The notes: generated from the sequence alone by a model not told the origin. Positions 25,431-36,501 are shown, counted from the first letter of the stretch. The stretch: 64,000 bases of DNA from Vallitalea guaymasensis (GCF_018141425.1 NZ_CP058561.1:2170001-2234000); one strand, 5' to 3'. A program made the numbers and translations.

Positions 25431-26756
25431 ATGAAAAAAGTAATATTAGTACTTACTATGGCACTTATAATCTCAAATACTACGTGTGTAAAAGCAGTAG
25501 ATGATGTTTTTTTTAATGATGTACCTAATAGTCATTGGGCTAAGGGTAATATTGAAAAATTAGTTGGATTAGGTATTGTTGACGGGTATGAAGATGGATC
25601 TTTTAAACCAGATAAGAATATTAATGTTGATGCTTTTATTAAACTTGTGGTGACTAGTTTAGGTTATACGGATATTAAGAATGCAGAAGGTTATTGGGCT
25701 ACTAATTATATAAATAAGGCATTGGAGTTATCTATCATTCAGTATGGACAATTTGATAGTTATAATAGAATTATTAGTCGTGAGGAAATGGCGAGTATTA
25801 CTGCTAGGACGCTTGGACAGGTTGAAGAAATGGAGAATGGAAACAAAGAGCTAAACTTGGATTTTATAAAAAGTTGTATTCTTGACTTTAATATTATTGA
25901 CAATAAATATCAGCAGAACGTTGTAGACTGTTATAGTATTGGTCTAATTACTGGCAAACCTAATGGTTTTGACCCTAAGGGTAATGCTACTAGAGCTGAA
26001 GCCGTTACGGTTATAGTAAGATTATTAGATGAATCTTGTAGAAAGCCTATATTTATTCCACCGATGATTACAGAGAAGGATATTAAAAAAGATGCTGATG
26101 GAAAGATGTACTTTGATGTAATACGTTATAGAGATTATAAAAATGAAGATGAGCGTATAGCTACAGAGGTTAAGCATAAGTATAGAGTCTATGAATGTCC
26201 TTCTGGGGAGGTTACAGCTCTACAGCTATTGTATGCAATGGATAAGGTGTATCAGGATAATACAGGTTATGTATATTTGGCTCAATCAGGCAAAAATGAA
26301 CACCCATTAGGTATTATTTATGATTGCGTAGATACTGTTGATAGAACAGTAGACGATTACGATATAGACATTATAGAAAATAAAGAAGTTGGTTTTTGTG
26401 TCAAACATAGTAAACATAAAACCCCTAGTGCTTACGGTATTTCACTATATTACAAAGTACATGACATGACCTACATGGAACGCTTTACTAAATACGAGAA
26501 AATGTTTGATACAATGTTTTATTACTTGTACGAAAACAACTTTCAAGTCATGAAAGACACCATGAAGGAAATATTACAAATAGCTGAAAATATGGACGTG
26601 GATAAATACCGTTACACCATAAAAATGAATGATAGAGAAATGTACATTGAAGTTGACAAAGACCATAGAATATCCTTTGATATTACAATAAAAGGTGGAA
26701 AAGTTGAGCATTTCTATCCTATAGAGGAAAATGCACCTGATTTTCTAAAAAAGTGA
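25431..26756 (+). CDS. SLH-domain paralog lacking the thioredoxin domain
   Basis: A 441-residue exported protein, collinear with and very similar to the preceding one over the signal peptide, three SLH domains and the middle domain. It stops at ENAPDFLKK, exactly where the thioredoxin domain begins in its neighbour (EPAPYFSLKD). The downstream DNA still carries a decayed copy of that domain, so this gene was truncated after duplication. The middle domain is retained intact, which suggests that it has a function independent of the thioredoxin part. Probably same transcript as its neighbours (52-base gap). Confidence 0.9.
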   Translation: MKKVILVLTMALIISNTTCVKAVDDVFFNDVPNSHWAKGNIEKLVGLGIVDGYEDGSFKPDKNINVDAFIKLVVTSLGYTDIKNAEGYWATNYINKALELSIIQYGQFDSYNRIISREEMASITARTLGQVEEMENGNKELNLDFIKSCILDFNIIDNKYQQNVVDCYSIGLITGKPNGFDPKGNATRAEAVTVIVRLLDESCRKPIFIPPMITEKDIKKDADGKMYFDVIRYRDYKNEDERIATEVKHKYRVYECPSGEVTALQLLYAMDKVYQDNTGYVYLAQSGKNEHPLGIIYDCVDTVDRTVDDYDIDIIENKEVGFCVKHSKHKTPSAYGISLYYKVHDMTYMERFTKYEKMFDTMFYYLYENNFQVMKDTMKEILQIAENMDVDKYRYTIKMNDREMYIEVDKDHRISFDITIKGGKVEHFYPIEENAPDFLKK

Positions 26757-26959
26757 AATAAATAGCATTTAAACTCTCATTGTAAGATATAAACGGAAAG
26801 TATCTAATTTAGATGATTTTAAAGGTAAAAAACTTTATATAATGTATTGGTCTTTATGGTGTCTACATTATGTTAATGGACTTGATAAAATCAATGAATT
26901 ATCTATGCAAGTAATAAATTTGAAGTATTAACGATTGTATCGCCAAGTTTCACACTAAA
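26757..26959 (+). pseudogene. Decayed thioredoxin domain of the SLH paralog
   Basis: Conceptual translation in shifting frames gives DINGKYL, then LDDFKGKKLYIMYWSLWCLHY and VNGLDKINELS, then FEVLTIVSPS. These align with DINGKIHNLKDYKGKKVFIQ, WCSHCVNGLDEIDTLS and FVILTIVSP of the intact neighbour. There is an early stop, at least two frameshifts and loss of the second active-site cysteine (WCLHY instead of WCSHC). The rest of the domain is missing before the next gene. Confidence 0.85.
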
Positions 26960-26990
26960 GAATTGAAAGCTATAAATAGAGGTGAAGAAA

Positions 26991-29900
26991 TTGAAAAATA
27001 CATTCAGAAAAATAGGCTTGATGATTTTTATATTTAGTATCTTATTTACAAGTATTAGATATAAAACATTCGCTATAACGAACAGCAACCAATTGAGTTA
27101 TGAGTATATGTCGGGGCAAATACCCTTTGAAACCCTATCTTTGCCACCTGATTATAAAAATAAACCTTATATAAAAATCAATATAAGTGGAAAAGAAACA
27201 AAGCTATGGTTTAATACAGAATTATGGGTTGACAAAAATATTGGTGTTTACGGTCACTATGGTTATGTACCAGACAACGATTTTAAGAATTACACCGAAA
27301 ATCCCGATCCAAGTATTACAACACCTTACTATACAAGGGACGGAATAAAAGGAGAGTACCGTTATCATGGATACACTGTAGATGGCATCCGTCATACAAA
27401 CAAGTCCTTTCCAGTAGATGAAGCTAGTACCCGAAAGGCAGAGCAAAAGACATGGCAGTATCATTACTGGGCGAATCCTATCTTAGCCAAAAAACAAGAT
27501 GGCGAGATAAGTGGTTGGAATGATGAAGCTATTATTAATAATAGGCAAGGAATCCAAGAATGGATTAATGAGGGACTACCCTTTGAAATAAAGAATGGTA
27601 GCAACCCATCAAGTCAAAATGCCTACGATTACGCTAACGTGCTGACACCCTCCACCTTGTATAGCTATGGTGAAGCCAAAATGTGGCACAAAAACCGTAC
27701 TGGTTATTGGTATCAGACATTCACCCTTAAAAAGCGTACAGGACGTAAGCAGACTCCTATTACGTTAGATATTAATATACTTGATAAAGGAAAGTACATC
27801 ATTAATCCTGGAGAAGATGAAGTCAAGGTGAATGTTGATGTAACAATAACCTTACAAGATGAAGCTTATTACAATAACGTTATTGAACGTGAAATATATT
27901 ATACTCGTAGGGATATTAGTCACTACAATTTACAATTAAACGACACTACATATACATTTGACGGAAACAGCACTACCAACACCTATAAGGGTACTGTTTC
28001 CCTTGATATACCACGTAGTATAATTTCTGATGACGGAAACTATACGGTTAGCGGAATAGCAAGCGTTTCTTATAGAAACCCACAATCAGACAATGCTTAT
28101 GATAATGATACCGACAAAGTTAATAAAAGCAAGCTTGATAAATTCGTAATCCCGTTCAATAAAAGTGATGATTTAGTATGTAAATTCAGTGTGGCATCAG
28201 TGGTTAATTGGAATGATACCACCCCTTTAAAAGCTGATAACTTCAAATATCAGGACTTATCATTAGGTGACATTAAAAAATACGAATTCGAACTTACTGG
28301 AGAAGATGGAACAAAAGTTGTAAAAGAATATAATAATTCTTCTATAGACAATCAAACAATAAATAATCTGTTATATGATATGGCAAAAGATAAAAACAAA
28401 GAAAAATATAAAATACATGTAAAACAAACTGTATATGATAGTAATAGAAGTGCTGAATATGATAAAAATGTGTATGTTATGAAGGCATACACACCCCAAA
28501 AGACCGTTGAGATTGATGTAGAGTTACCAAGAAAGGTTTTTGATATTGAACCATATGGTGCAACCATAGGTGATATGAAAGCAGAAGATATTAACTTATT
28601 GAAGGTGACTATAGATGGTACACCAATAAATGTATCTGTAAATGATTTTTTCAATGGTGGTTTTGTTTTTGGTGCAATAGAGAGTGATAATAATACAGAA
28701 GTTCACTTCATAGAAGTAGCAGCAACTAGTTCGGACGATGTGGAAAGTCATGTTCAAAAGTGGGTAACAGTATACAATACTAAACCCAAAGCACAGCTTA
28801 CATTACAAGGAACACAAAAAGAAAATCGTAAATTTGAAACACTAAACACGTCTGATAGTGCTAATGATCCTTACTTGTTGCAACACTATCCTACAAGCTA
28901 TACATATGAGATAACAGCCTTGAATGATACTGATATGGATAAGTTAAATTATGAACGTCAAGGAGAAAATCACATATTTCAAAGTTCTAAGGAAGGTGTT
29001 TATCAGATTAGTTGTACAGCTACCAATAGGTCAGGTAGAAGCAGTACCTATAATCTTCCATTGGTTGTGATGAAAGACCATAAACCAGCTATGAATTTTG
29101 ATATATGGAATAATTATCTAGCAAGAAGTGAAGCTTTATCAATGGAGTTTGGTGCTGAATCTATAGATGGCGATACCATAATTAACAAGCGAATTAAGAT
29201 TTTAAAAGACCAGGACAAAGATGGTACTTATGAAAAAGAGGTACTTAACACATCTTTAACAGATGATTTTAGTTATACACCAACAGATCTTGGACACTAC
29301 AGAGCTATTATATCAGCCGAAGAAAGCTTCGGAGAAGAAACCATTATTAAATGGTTAGATGGTACAGAAAAAAGAACTAATGAAGTCATAAGAGATTTTT
29401 TTGTAGAAAATCTAAGACCTTTAACCGAAGTTCATTTAGATATACCTTATAACTTCCCCCAAGTAGACGTTATTATTTCCTTAGACAAGAATCTTACAGA
29501 CAGTAAAAAAGCTGATATTAAGAGCAAGAGAATTTACTATAACAATTACTTACGTTCCCAAGGTATTAACCCTATTATTGAGATATGGGATATGAAATGT
29601 TATGAATATTCTACTCCTGCCAGTACCAGTAGAAATACTGGAAGTACTTACCCTCAAAATTCTATACCATACTCTAGTAGTGGCTATTCAGGAACACTGA
29701 CCCAAACTAATGTAGTTAACAACTGGTATTGGCATGATTTTGGCTATTATACTACAGAGGAAGAATGCCATACAGTTACTGAACGATATAAATATTATCA
29801 CTGTGATTACTATTCTTATGATGAATTAGTTGAAATGTACGGTGCTTGGGACTGTGGAAACTTTGAATTTCGTACACGTACAAAGAATGTTTGCAGTAGC

Positions 29901-32246
29901 GTTGATGTATGGCATTCTGATAACAGGAAAGTTAATAATTATACTGGATATTACAGTGGTAATATCTACAAATATGTTCGTCAAAACCCGCCTGTTGAAA
30001 ATTTTAGGAGCGAAGCCGATAAGTATATCATTTATGTATCAGAAAATGGCATTAATACAACTTCACCATCTGAACATAAAAATAGGTTAACACCAATTAA
30101 GGAATTTGAGGACTTGGCTAAAGAGCATGATTTTAATGTAACACTTATAGGTAACAGTACTATAAAGAGCCAGTACAGCTTGTACACTCATTACTATAGT
30201 GCTGATGATATTTTAGATAGCATTAATAAAGCCTTAGATGATATTATTGAAGATAATCCTTTTTCTTCTGATTATTTAGTAGAGCTAGGAAGTAATGTCA
30301 ACATTGAAACGGTAGAATTAGAAACAGAAGGAGACGAGTTAAAAGAAAACGGATTCCAATATATCCACAACCCAAACTACTACGATAACTCCCTAGGAAT
30401 GTTTAGTTACAGTAAATCAGAATTTAATGAAGATGAAGATTGGACAACCACCAAACCAACTATACTTGATAAAACTGGACGCTTAGATATTTATCATAGG
30501 GTAAAGGACAGTATTACTGGTTATGAAGATAATGAATTATATTCTAATATATTCAGGACTTCAATCAATATACACCGTAAACCCATTGCACAGTTTAACT
30601 TAGATTGGATATACAATCCTGCTACCAGAGTATATGAAACAACATGGGAGGACGGGTCGTATGATCTAGACCATCAATACAGCCATCCACAAAAAGGTAT
30701 CATAGAACGTAAAATTGTATATTGGGATAAAACACGTCCTATAGAAAAATATTATAAAATTCCTGATAATCTGAAACCAGGGGCAACATATACTGTGGAA
30801 TACATTGTAAAAGACTTAGAAAACACATGGAGCTTACCATGTATAAAAGAATTTACATTACCGACAGCTCCACCACCACAGATATTAGAAGCAAAATTAA
30901 AAACTGTTCTAGATAAATTTAATCTTAACAGTATACCTGCATCAGAAAATCTCTTAGCATATGATATAAAAACTAGATTTCCATATAGTCATCACATAGA
31001 AATGGCTATGTACAATGGAAACACAATCAAAACATCAAATAAAACCATTACATCATATGCAATTAAAAATGGCCAAGATTATAATTGGAATGATGTCACT
31101 TATAATATTCCTTCAACATTACCTGATGGCTATTACCTATTCAAGCTTTTTGCAGTTGATAGCAATAATAGTAATAATAAAAGGTGTAAGGATTTTACTG
31201 TAAGAGTGGAAACTCCTGTAGATCTAGAGGGAACAATTCAAAAAGATAAAATAACCTATGATAGGGAAACTTTGATAGAAGCCAGTACCTCAAAATATGT
31301 TAATACTGTCACTATCACCCTATTTAAGGATACCATGTATGAACGCACAAGAAATTTATCCTGTATAAAAACAGAAGGTGACAAGAAATATTGGTCTTTG
31401 ACTTATAAAGAAGAAAGAAGATATATAGAAGATGATTTTTATACAGCTAGATTTACAGCTAGAACACCAAATAATAATCAGGAAACCCAAGATAATATTT
31501 TTGAATTTACTCATAATACACCACCTACAGTAAGTATTCAATCTACTGAACCAAGTTATATATACGAAGGAGATAATGTCTTCGCTAATATTATAGTTAA
31601 TGATATTGATTTGGATACTTTAACACTTGATATTGATTTATATAAGGGTAGTAACCGACTTAGCAGTAACAGAGTAATAGCTAATCCTGAAGGTACAACC
31701 TATGATTTAATCAAACAGAATCTAATAAATAATATAGAATCTGGTGATTATGAGATAAGAGTACATGTAGATGATGGTAACGGAGGCGTTGCAAATGCTA
31801 ATATGCTATTTATAGTGTATGAATTAACTATTGATGGCTATGTGAATCATACTCCGAAATGGGATGAAAATAGAGTCAAATACAATAGAGCAATGTCAAA
31901 AACTGATGATGATCCTAGAGACAGCGATACATATTGGTCAGGGGAGCGTTTTATTGTAAGTGCTGATACAGCTGTAATTCATGCGGATAGTAATGTTGTT
32001 GCAGATAATGTGGAAACTGAAATTCTAGATACAGCTTATGATACGAACCTAGAATCAGCCAATAAAACCAACTGGCATGGAGAACTATGGGACAATTCCA
32101 TGATAAATAAATGGGGGAATGATGCAGCCATCTACATCACTTTCAGATTTACAGTTAACTATAGCAACGGTACTGTCAAGACAGATGATGTAAAAGTAAA
32201 AATGGATAATATAGATTCTTATTATCGCTATCATAGAAAATGGTGA
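26991..32246 (+). CDS. Giant secreted surface protein (1751 aa) with cysteine cluster
   Basis: I do not recognise the family. TTG 26991 follows AGAGGTG; a GTG at 26982 lies inside that site. Signal peptide in the first 30 residues (GLMIFIFSILFTSIRYKTFA). The chain is mostly beta-rich, Tyr/Asn-rich repeats resembling Ig-like or cadherin-like folds. Near residue 825 is VDVIISLDKN, recalling the first strand of a von Willebrand A fold without the MIDAS DxSxS. An insert at about 860-975 carries 5 of the 10 cysteines, and YIIYVSENGINT (about 1010) may resume the fold. There is no SLH, LPxTG or membrane anchor. It follows the SLH-thioredoxin pair and may share their transcript. Confidence 0.8.
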   Translation: MKNTFRKIGLMIFIFSILFTSIRYKTFAITNSNQLSYEYMSGQIPFETLSLPPDYKNKPYIKINISGKETKLWFNTELWVDKNIGVYGHYGYVPDNDFKNYTENPDPSITTPYYTRDGIKGEYRYHGYTVDGIRHTNKSFPVDEASTRKAEQKTWQYHYWANPILAKKQDGEISGWNDEAIINNRQGIQEWINEGLPFEIKNGSNPSSQNAYDYANVLTPSTLYSYGEAKMWHKNRTGYWYQTFTLKKRTGRKQTPITLDINILDKGKYIINPGEDEVKVNVDVTITLQDEAYYNNVIEREIYYTRRDISHYNLQLNDTTYTFDGNSTTNTYKGTVSLDIPRSIISDDGNYTVSGIASVSYRNPQSDNAYDNDTDKVNKSKLDKFVIPFNKSDDLVCKFSVASVVNWNDTTPLKADNFKYQDLSLGDIKKYEFELTGEDGTKVVKEYNNSSIDNQTINNLLYDMAKDKNKEKYKIHVKQTVYDSNRSAEYDKNVYVMKAYTPQKTVEIDVELPRKVFDIEPYGATIGDMKAEDINLLKVTIDGTPINVSVNDFFNGGFVFGAIESDNNTEVHFIEVAATSSDDVESHVQKWVTVYNTKPKAQLTLQGTQKENRKFETLNTSDSANDPYLLQHYPTSYTYEITALNDTDMDKLNYERQGENHIFQSSKEGVYQISCTATNRSGRSSTYNLPLVVMKDHKPAMNFDIWNNYLARSEALSMEFGAESIDGDTIINKRIKILKDQDKDGTYEKEVLNTSLTDDFSYTPTDLGHYRAIISAEESFGEETIIKWLDGTEKRTNEVIRDFFVENLRPLTEVHLDIPYNFPQVDVIISLDKNLTDSKKADIKSKRIYYNNYLRSQGINPIIEIWDMKCYEYSTPASTSRNTGSTYPQNSIPYSSSGYSGTLTQTNVVNNWYWHDFGYYTTEEECHTVTERYKYYHCDYYSYDELVEMYGAWDCGNFEFRTRTKNVCSSVDVWHSDNRKVNNYTGYYSGNIYKYVRQNPPVENFRSEADKYIIYVSENGINTTSPSEHKNRLTPIKEFEDLAKEHDFNVTLIGNSTIKSQYSLYTHYYSADDILDSINKALDDIIEDNPFSSDYLVELGSNVNIETVELETEGDELKENGFQYIHNPNYYDNSLGMFSYSKSEFNEDEDWTTTKPTILDKTGRLDIYHRVKDSITGYEDNELYSNIFRTSINIHRKPIAQFNLDWIYNPATRVYETTWEDGSYDLDHQYSHPQKGIIERKIVYWDKTRPIEKYYKIPDNLKPGATYTVEYIVKDLENTWSLPCIKEFTLPTAPPPQILEAKLKTVLDKFNLNSIPASENLLAYDIKTRFPYSHHIEMAMYNGNTIKTSNKTITSYAIKNGQDYNWNDVTYNIPSTLPDGYYLFKLFAVDSNNSNNKRCKDFTVRVETPVDLEGTIQKDKITYDRETLIEASTSKYVNTVTITLFKDTMYERTRNLSCIKTEGDKKYWSLTYKEERRYIEDDFYTARFTARTPNNNQETQDNIFEFTHNTPPTVSIQSTEPSYIYEGDNVFANIIVNDIDLDTLTLDIDLYKGSNRLSSNRVIANPEGTTYDLIKQNLINNIESGDYEIRVHVDDGNGGVANANMLFIVYELTIDGYVNHTPKWDENRVKYNRAMSKTDDDPRDSDTYWSGERFIVSADTAVIHADSNVVADNVETEILDTAYDTNLESANKTNWHGELWDNSMINKWGNDAAIYITFRFTVNYSNGTVKTDDVKVKMDNIDSYYRYHRKW

Positions 32247-32262
32247 TAAGTCCCAAATAAAT

Positions 32263-32303
32263 TTAGGCAGGAAATACTTACAAATCAAGTATCTCCTGCC
32301 TAA
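32263..32303. terminator. Bidirectional terminator-like hairpin
   Basis: TTAGGCAGGA-A-ATACTT pairs with AAGTAT-C-TCCTGCCTAA across a 7-base loop, between the convergent giant-protein gene and purA. Confidence 0.8.
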
Positions 32304-32333
32304 TATAATGGGATTGTTATAGCAATATTACAA

Positions 32334-33623
<1,290 letters not shown>

Positions 33624-33699
33624 CTAGAGAGAATTATTGTTAGTTAACTCTATACGTGATAAAAATTCAATTCACCTCGTATAATAAATCTATATGGAA

Positions 33700-33723
33700 G
33701 TACCAGATTAAATTACCTGGTAC
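33700..33723 (-). other. Hairpin in the purA leader
   Basis: GTACCAG and CTGGTAC form a perfect 7-bp stem with a 10-base loop, about 90 bases before purA. It matches no riboswitch I know and has no T run. The gap 33609-34261 otherwise holds the purA promoter, the PurBox pair and the mecA leader. Confidence 0.4.
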
Positions 33724-33939
33724 GGCATCTTTTAATTCAATCACATCATATCTATTATTACCCATACTATCAGCTTCTATAAAATATTTTTTCCATTAAC
33801 GCATATGAAAATGGTTCTGTTTCATATGATTAATTAATAGAACTTTTCTATAAGAAGAAAATAGTTATATTTCATATATTTAATAGAAGGAAATTTTATA
33901 TAGCTAATTTATAGGAATAAATAAACATAATCCTTTAAA

Positions 33940-33968
33940 ATTTTAACAGAAAAAGAAAATAAAATCAA
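33940..33968 (-). promoter_or_regulatory. purA promoter
   Basis: On the minus strand: TTGATT (33968-33963), 17-base spacer, TAAAAT (33945-33940). It lies immediately downstream of the PurBox-like pair and implies a long 5' leader on purA. Confidence 0.6.
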
Positions 33969-33972
33969 TAGT

Positions 33973-34014
33973 TTTTCGAACATTTATTTATTTTTTTTAA
34001 AAAACATTCGTTTA
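33973..34014 (-). promoter_or_regulatory. Inverted PurBox-like pair (PurR operator)
   Basis: CGAACATT (33977-33984) and the inverted ACATTCG (34004-34010) flank a spacer close to that of Bacillus PurR operators (26 bases between the CGAA/TTCG cores). The PurR consensus AWWWCGAACWWT from Bacillus subtilis is established; the second box here is CGAAT, one base off. The position just upstream of the purA -35 box fits PurR control. Confidence 0.55.
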
Positions 34015-34146
34015 TAAAATGACAGCAATATCCTCTTTACATTTTACCCCACTTTCTATTATACTATACATAAGAGGTAATATGTGATTTGCATAAGAAA
34101 TCTCAAATTGTAACTTTCTTTTTTAATATGTAGGCAGGCAATTAAT

Positions 34147-34235
34147 ATATATTGGGTTTTATAACTATCCGTTTAATGAAATTCAATATATAAATGATTA
34201 AATGATATATGCTAGGTTAAAACTTAAGCATATAT
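34147..34235 (+). other. Two hairpins in the mecA leader
   Basis: ATATATTG (34147-34154) can pair with CAATATAT (34184-34191), and ATATATGCT (34205-34213) with AGCATATAT (34227-34235). The second ends about 18 bases before the GGAAG ribosome binding site. They may influence mecA translation or RNA stability. No ligand motif is recognisable. Confidence 0.35.
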
Positions 34236-34261
34236 AGGTCAAGTATTAAGGAAGTGATAAT

Positions 34262-34918
34262 ATGAAAATTGAAAAGATAAGTAATGCTCAGATTAGATGT
34301 ACTTTAAATAAAACAGATTTGACAAAAAGACAGATAAAGATCAGCGAACTCGCATATGGAACCGAGAAGACACAAGAATTATTTAAAGATATGATGGCAC
34401 AAGCTTCTGTTGAATTTGGTTTTGAAGCAGATAATGTACCTTTAATGATTGAGGCAATACCCCTTTCAAAAGAAAGTATAATGTTAATAATTACTAAAGT
34501 TGATAATCCTGATGAATTAGATGATAAATTAGCTTCTATTCCTCAGCAGAACATACGTAATTTTAAGAAAAAAGAAGTTGCAGATAATAATGACCAAGCA
34601 GTTAACAAAGAAATCAATCTAAATACAAAACAGATTATTTATTCCTTTAAATCTCTTGACGAAGTGATTAAAGTAACCCAGATTATAAGTCCACTTTATG
34701 ATGGTCTTAATTCATTATATAAAGACGAAACTATAAAAGAGTATTATCTTGTTATTCACAAATCCGATAATGAGAATGATGCATTTATAGGTCTTAATGG
34801 TTTCTTATCAGAATATGGAAATAAGGTTCCAGCTACCAATATAATGGAGATATTTTATGAAGAACATCATGAAATTATCATAAAAAATAATGCAATTCAA
34901 ATATTATCTAATTTATAA
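34262..34918 (+). CDS. mecA: MecA-type ClpC adaptor protein
   Basis: A 218-residue adaptor. The N-terminal domain MKIEKISNAQIRCTLNKTDL with FKDMMAQASVEFGFEADN.PLMIEAIPLSKESIMLIITKV is typical of MecA and would bind substrates. An acidic/asparagine linker (near 105-120) leads to the C-terminal domain (IYSFKSLDEVIKVTQII.... YDGLNSLYKDETIKEYYLVIH) that docks on ClpC. In Clostridia the client is unknown; in Bacillus MecA targets ComK. Ribosome binding site GGAAG, ATG start. Monocistronic with its own terminator. Confidence 0.9.
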   Translation: MKIEKISNAQIRCTLNKTDLTKRQIKISELAYGTEKTQELFKDMMAQASVEFGFEADNVPLMIEAIPLSKESIMLIITKVDNPDELDDKLASIPQQNIRNFKKKEVADNNDQAVNKEINLNTKQIIYSFKSLDEVIKVTQIISPLYDGLNSLYKDETIKEYYLVIHKSDNENDAFIGLNGFLSEYGNKVPATNIMEIFYEEHHEIIIKNNAIQILSNL

Positions 34919-34927
34919 ACAAAAATA

Positions 34928-34959
34928 AGGTACCCTACTTAATACGGTTGAGGGTACCT
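34928..34959. terminator. mecA terminator
   Basis: AGGTACCCT and AGGGTACCT pair across a 14-base loop, followed by AAATTTATA; a weak T run. It lies between convergent mecA and the DUF1858 gene. Confidence 0.65.
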
Positions 34960-34979
34960 AAATTTATATCTATCTTTAT

Positions 34980-35186
34980 TTATTCTTTAGTTTCTAAAAA
35001 AGTGTTGATTTTGTTAATTAATTCATCTACATCCATTCCGTGAACAAATGCTGCTTCTTCTAATGTTTCTCCTTGAGCAGATGGACACCCAATACAATGC
35101 ATACCTGCTTCCATTAAAATAGGAATGATATTTTGATCTACTGCAATAATATCAGCGATTATCATGTCTTTAGTTACTTTTGCCAT
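34980..35186 (-). CDS. DUF1858 small redox-type protein
   Basis: A 68-residue protein of the DUF1858/ScdA N-terminal-like family, with the pattern [24 protein letters not shown] followed by [18 protein letters not shown]. The CIGC motif (near residues 31-34) is the family's disulfide or metal-binding pair. Such proteins accompany hybrid-cluster and other redox proteins; no partner gene is adjacent. AGGAGG precedes the ATG. Confidence 0.85.
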   Translation of the reverse strand: MAKVTKDMIIADIIAVDQNIIPILMEAGMHCIGCPSAQGETLEEAAFVHGMDVDELINKINTFLETKE

Positions 35187-35390
35187 AGCATTTACCTCCT
35201 TTTAATAGTATTAGTCGTTATAAACGTCTAATCCGAAGTATTTTGTTGCTAAAAATTTGAAGTACAATATCAAATTTTAATTCATTATAATATAAATCCT
35301 AATTATTTACAATAAAATTATTGTAATTAAACCAACTTTTCCACATGTTATCATAATACATTGGGTAAAAAACAATTTAGTAGTTATAAT

Positions 35391-36104
35391 TTATGTTCTT
35401 CTAAAAATGTCAACACGATATTTATATAAGTCTGGTCTATAATAGGATTCTTCATAGAATAATTTTTCCCCATTACTGGTATAGCTTATACCTGTTATTT
35501 TGAGTAATGCTCTAGCTTTTTTCATGTTGAATACTTTCATCATTATGTTATTGGCAATACAAGCATCAATATCACAAGATATATTCTCCACTTTATAGCC
35601 ATAATGCTCTTCAAGGACTTCGTATAAGGATTTGCTGATATCATATTTGTGGAGTCCCAGACATCTATCTTTTTGAATATACACTGTTTCTAACGCCATA
35701 GGAAGTTCATTACCTAATCTCAATCTCTTTAATTTATAGAATTTCGTTTCATAGGGTACTTCCATTATATTACTGATATCTCTAAGATTATAAACCGTTG
35801 AAAATTCAATGATATTAGTGCTGGGATTAAATCCTCTTTCTCTTAAGGTATCAGTAAAACTCTTAACATTCCTTTGGAGAAAATTAGGTGATGAAACAAA
35901 CGTACCTCTTCCCTTTTCTCTATAGACAATACCGTCTTTCACCAGTTCATTGACGGCTTGCCTTGCTGTCATCCTACTTATATTATACAACTCACATAAT
36001 TTTCGCTCAGATGGTATTTTTTCCCCTGATTTGAATTCTCCAGTATTGATTTTATTTTCTATATCTTTTTTAATTTTTTGATACTTAGTTTCTATTTTCT
36101 CCAT
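35391..36104 (-). CDS. GntR-family regulator, HutC subfamily (UTRA domain)
   Basis: A 237-residue regulator. Residues 10-75 are a winged helix (GEKIPSERKLCELYNISRMTARQAVNELVKDGIVYREKGRGTFV as separate segments), followed by a UTRA ligand domain (LKRLRLGNELPMALETVYIQ, then LYEVLEEHYGYKVE). The ATG at 36104 is chosen because AGGGGTG lies 6 bases upstream. It is divergent from pflB, and the pflB promoter spacer contains a GTNTANAC operator typical of this subfamily. UTRA proteins usually sense small metabolites, often amino sugars; the ligand here is unknown. Confidence 0.9.
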   Translation of the reverse strand: MEKIETKYQKIKKDIENKINTGEFKSGEKIPSERKLCELYNISRMTARQAVNELVKDGIVYREKGRGTFVSSPNFLQRNVKSFTDTLRERGFNPSTNIIEFSTVYNLRDISNIMEVPYETKFYKLKRLRLGNELPMALETVYIQKDRCLGLHKYDISKSLYEVLEEHYGYKVENISCDIDACIANNIMMKVFNMKKARALLKITGISYTSNGEKLFYEESYYRPDLYKYRVDIFRRT

Positions 36105-36147
36105 TAATTTCACCCCTATTACTTCTCATGTTTAAACTATATAATAC

Positions 36148-36176
36148 ATTTTAACATTCTATTTTTTTAAGTTCAA
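36148..36176 (-). promoter_or_regulatory. Promoter of the HutC-type regulator
   Basis: On the minus strand: TTGAAC (36176-36171), 17-base spacer, TAAAAT (36153-36148), about 40 bases upstream of the start. Confidence 0.65.
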
Positions 36177-36230
36177 TATCTTTTATCAATATCTTTTACT
36201 AAATAAGAATGATTATTTTGTAAAAATCTC

Positions 36231-36259
36231 TTGACGTGTATACAGTATCCATATATAAT
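36231..36259 (+). promoter_or_regulatory. pflB promoter with HutC-type operator
   Basis: TTGACG (36231-36236), 17-base spacer, TATAAT (36254-36259). The spacer holds TGTATACA (36237-36244), and GTGTATAC (36236-36243) fits the GTNTANAC core known for HutC-type GntR proteins. Binding here would block the promoter. The remaining 240 bases to pflB contain AT-rich sequence with repeated TTCAATAT-like stretches and nothing I can name. Confidence 0.65.
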
Positions 36260-36501
36260 ATAACTATAAATTATACATGATGTTTTACATAATATAATTT
36301 ATTAACCACTTAGTTATAAAATCACTTAAAAATGTATTTACTAATTATATCTTGCTATTCAACTTATAAAAGAGATATATTGAATTTACCCATATGGTTT
36401 TATAGATGTTTAAGTTCAATATATATAGCTAATAATAACTATAGCAATTAATAACTTTGGTAACTGTATATTAATATAAATCTAGAAGGAGGTCATTGAC
36501 C

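Noticed and set aside
33700-33723. Purine riboswitch in the purA leader
   Set aside because: None of the conserved junction sequences of the purine aptamer are present.
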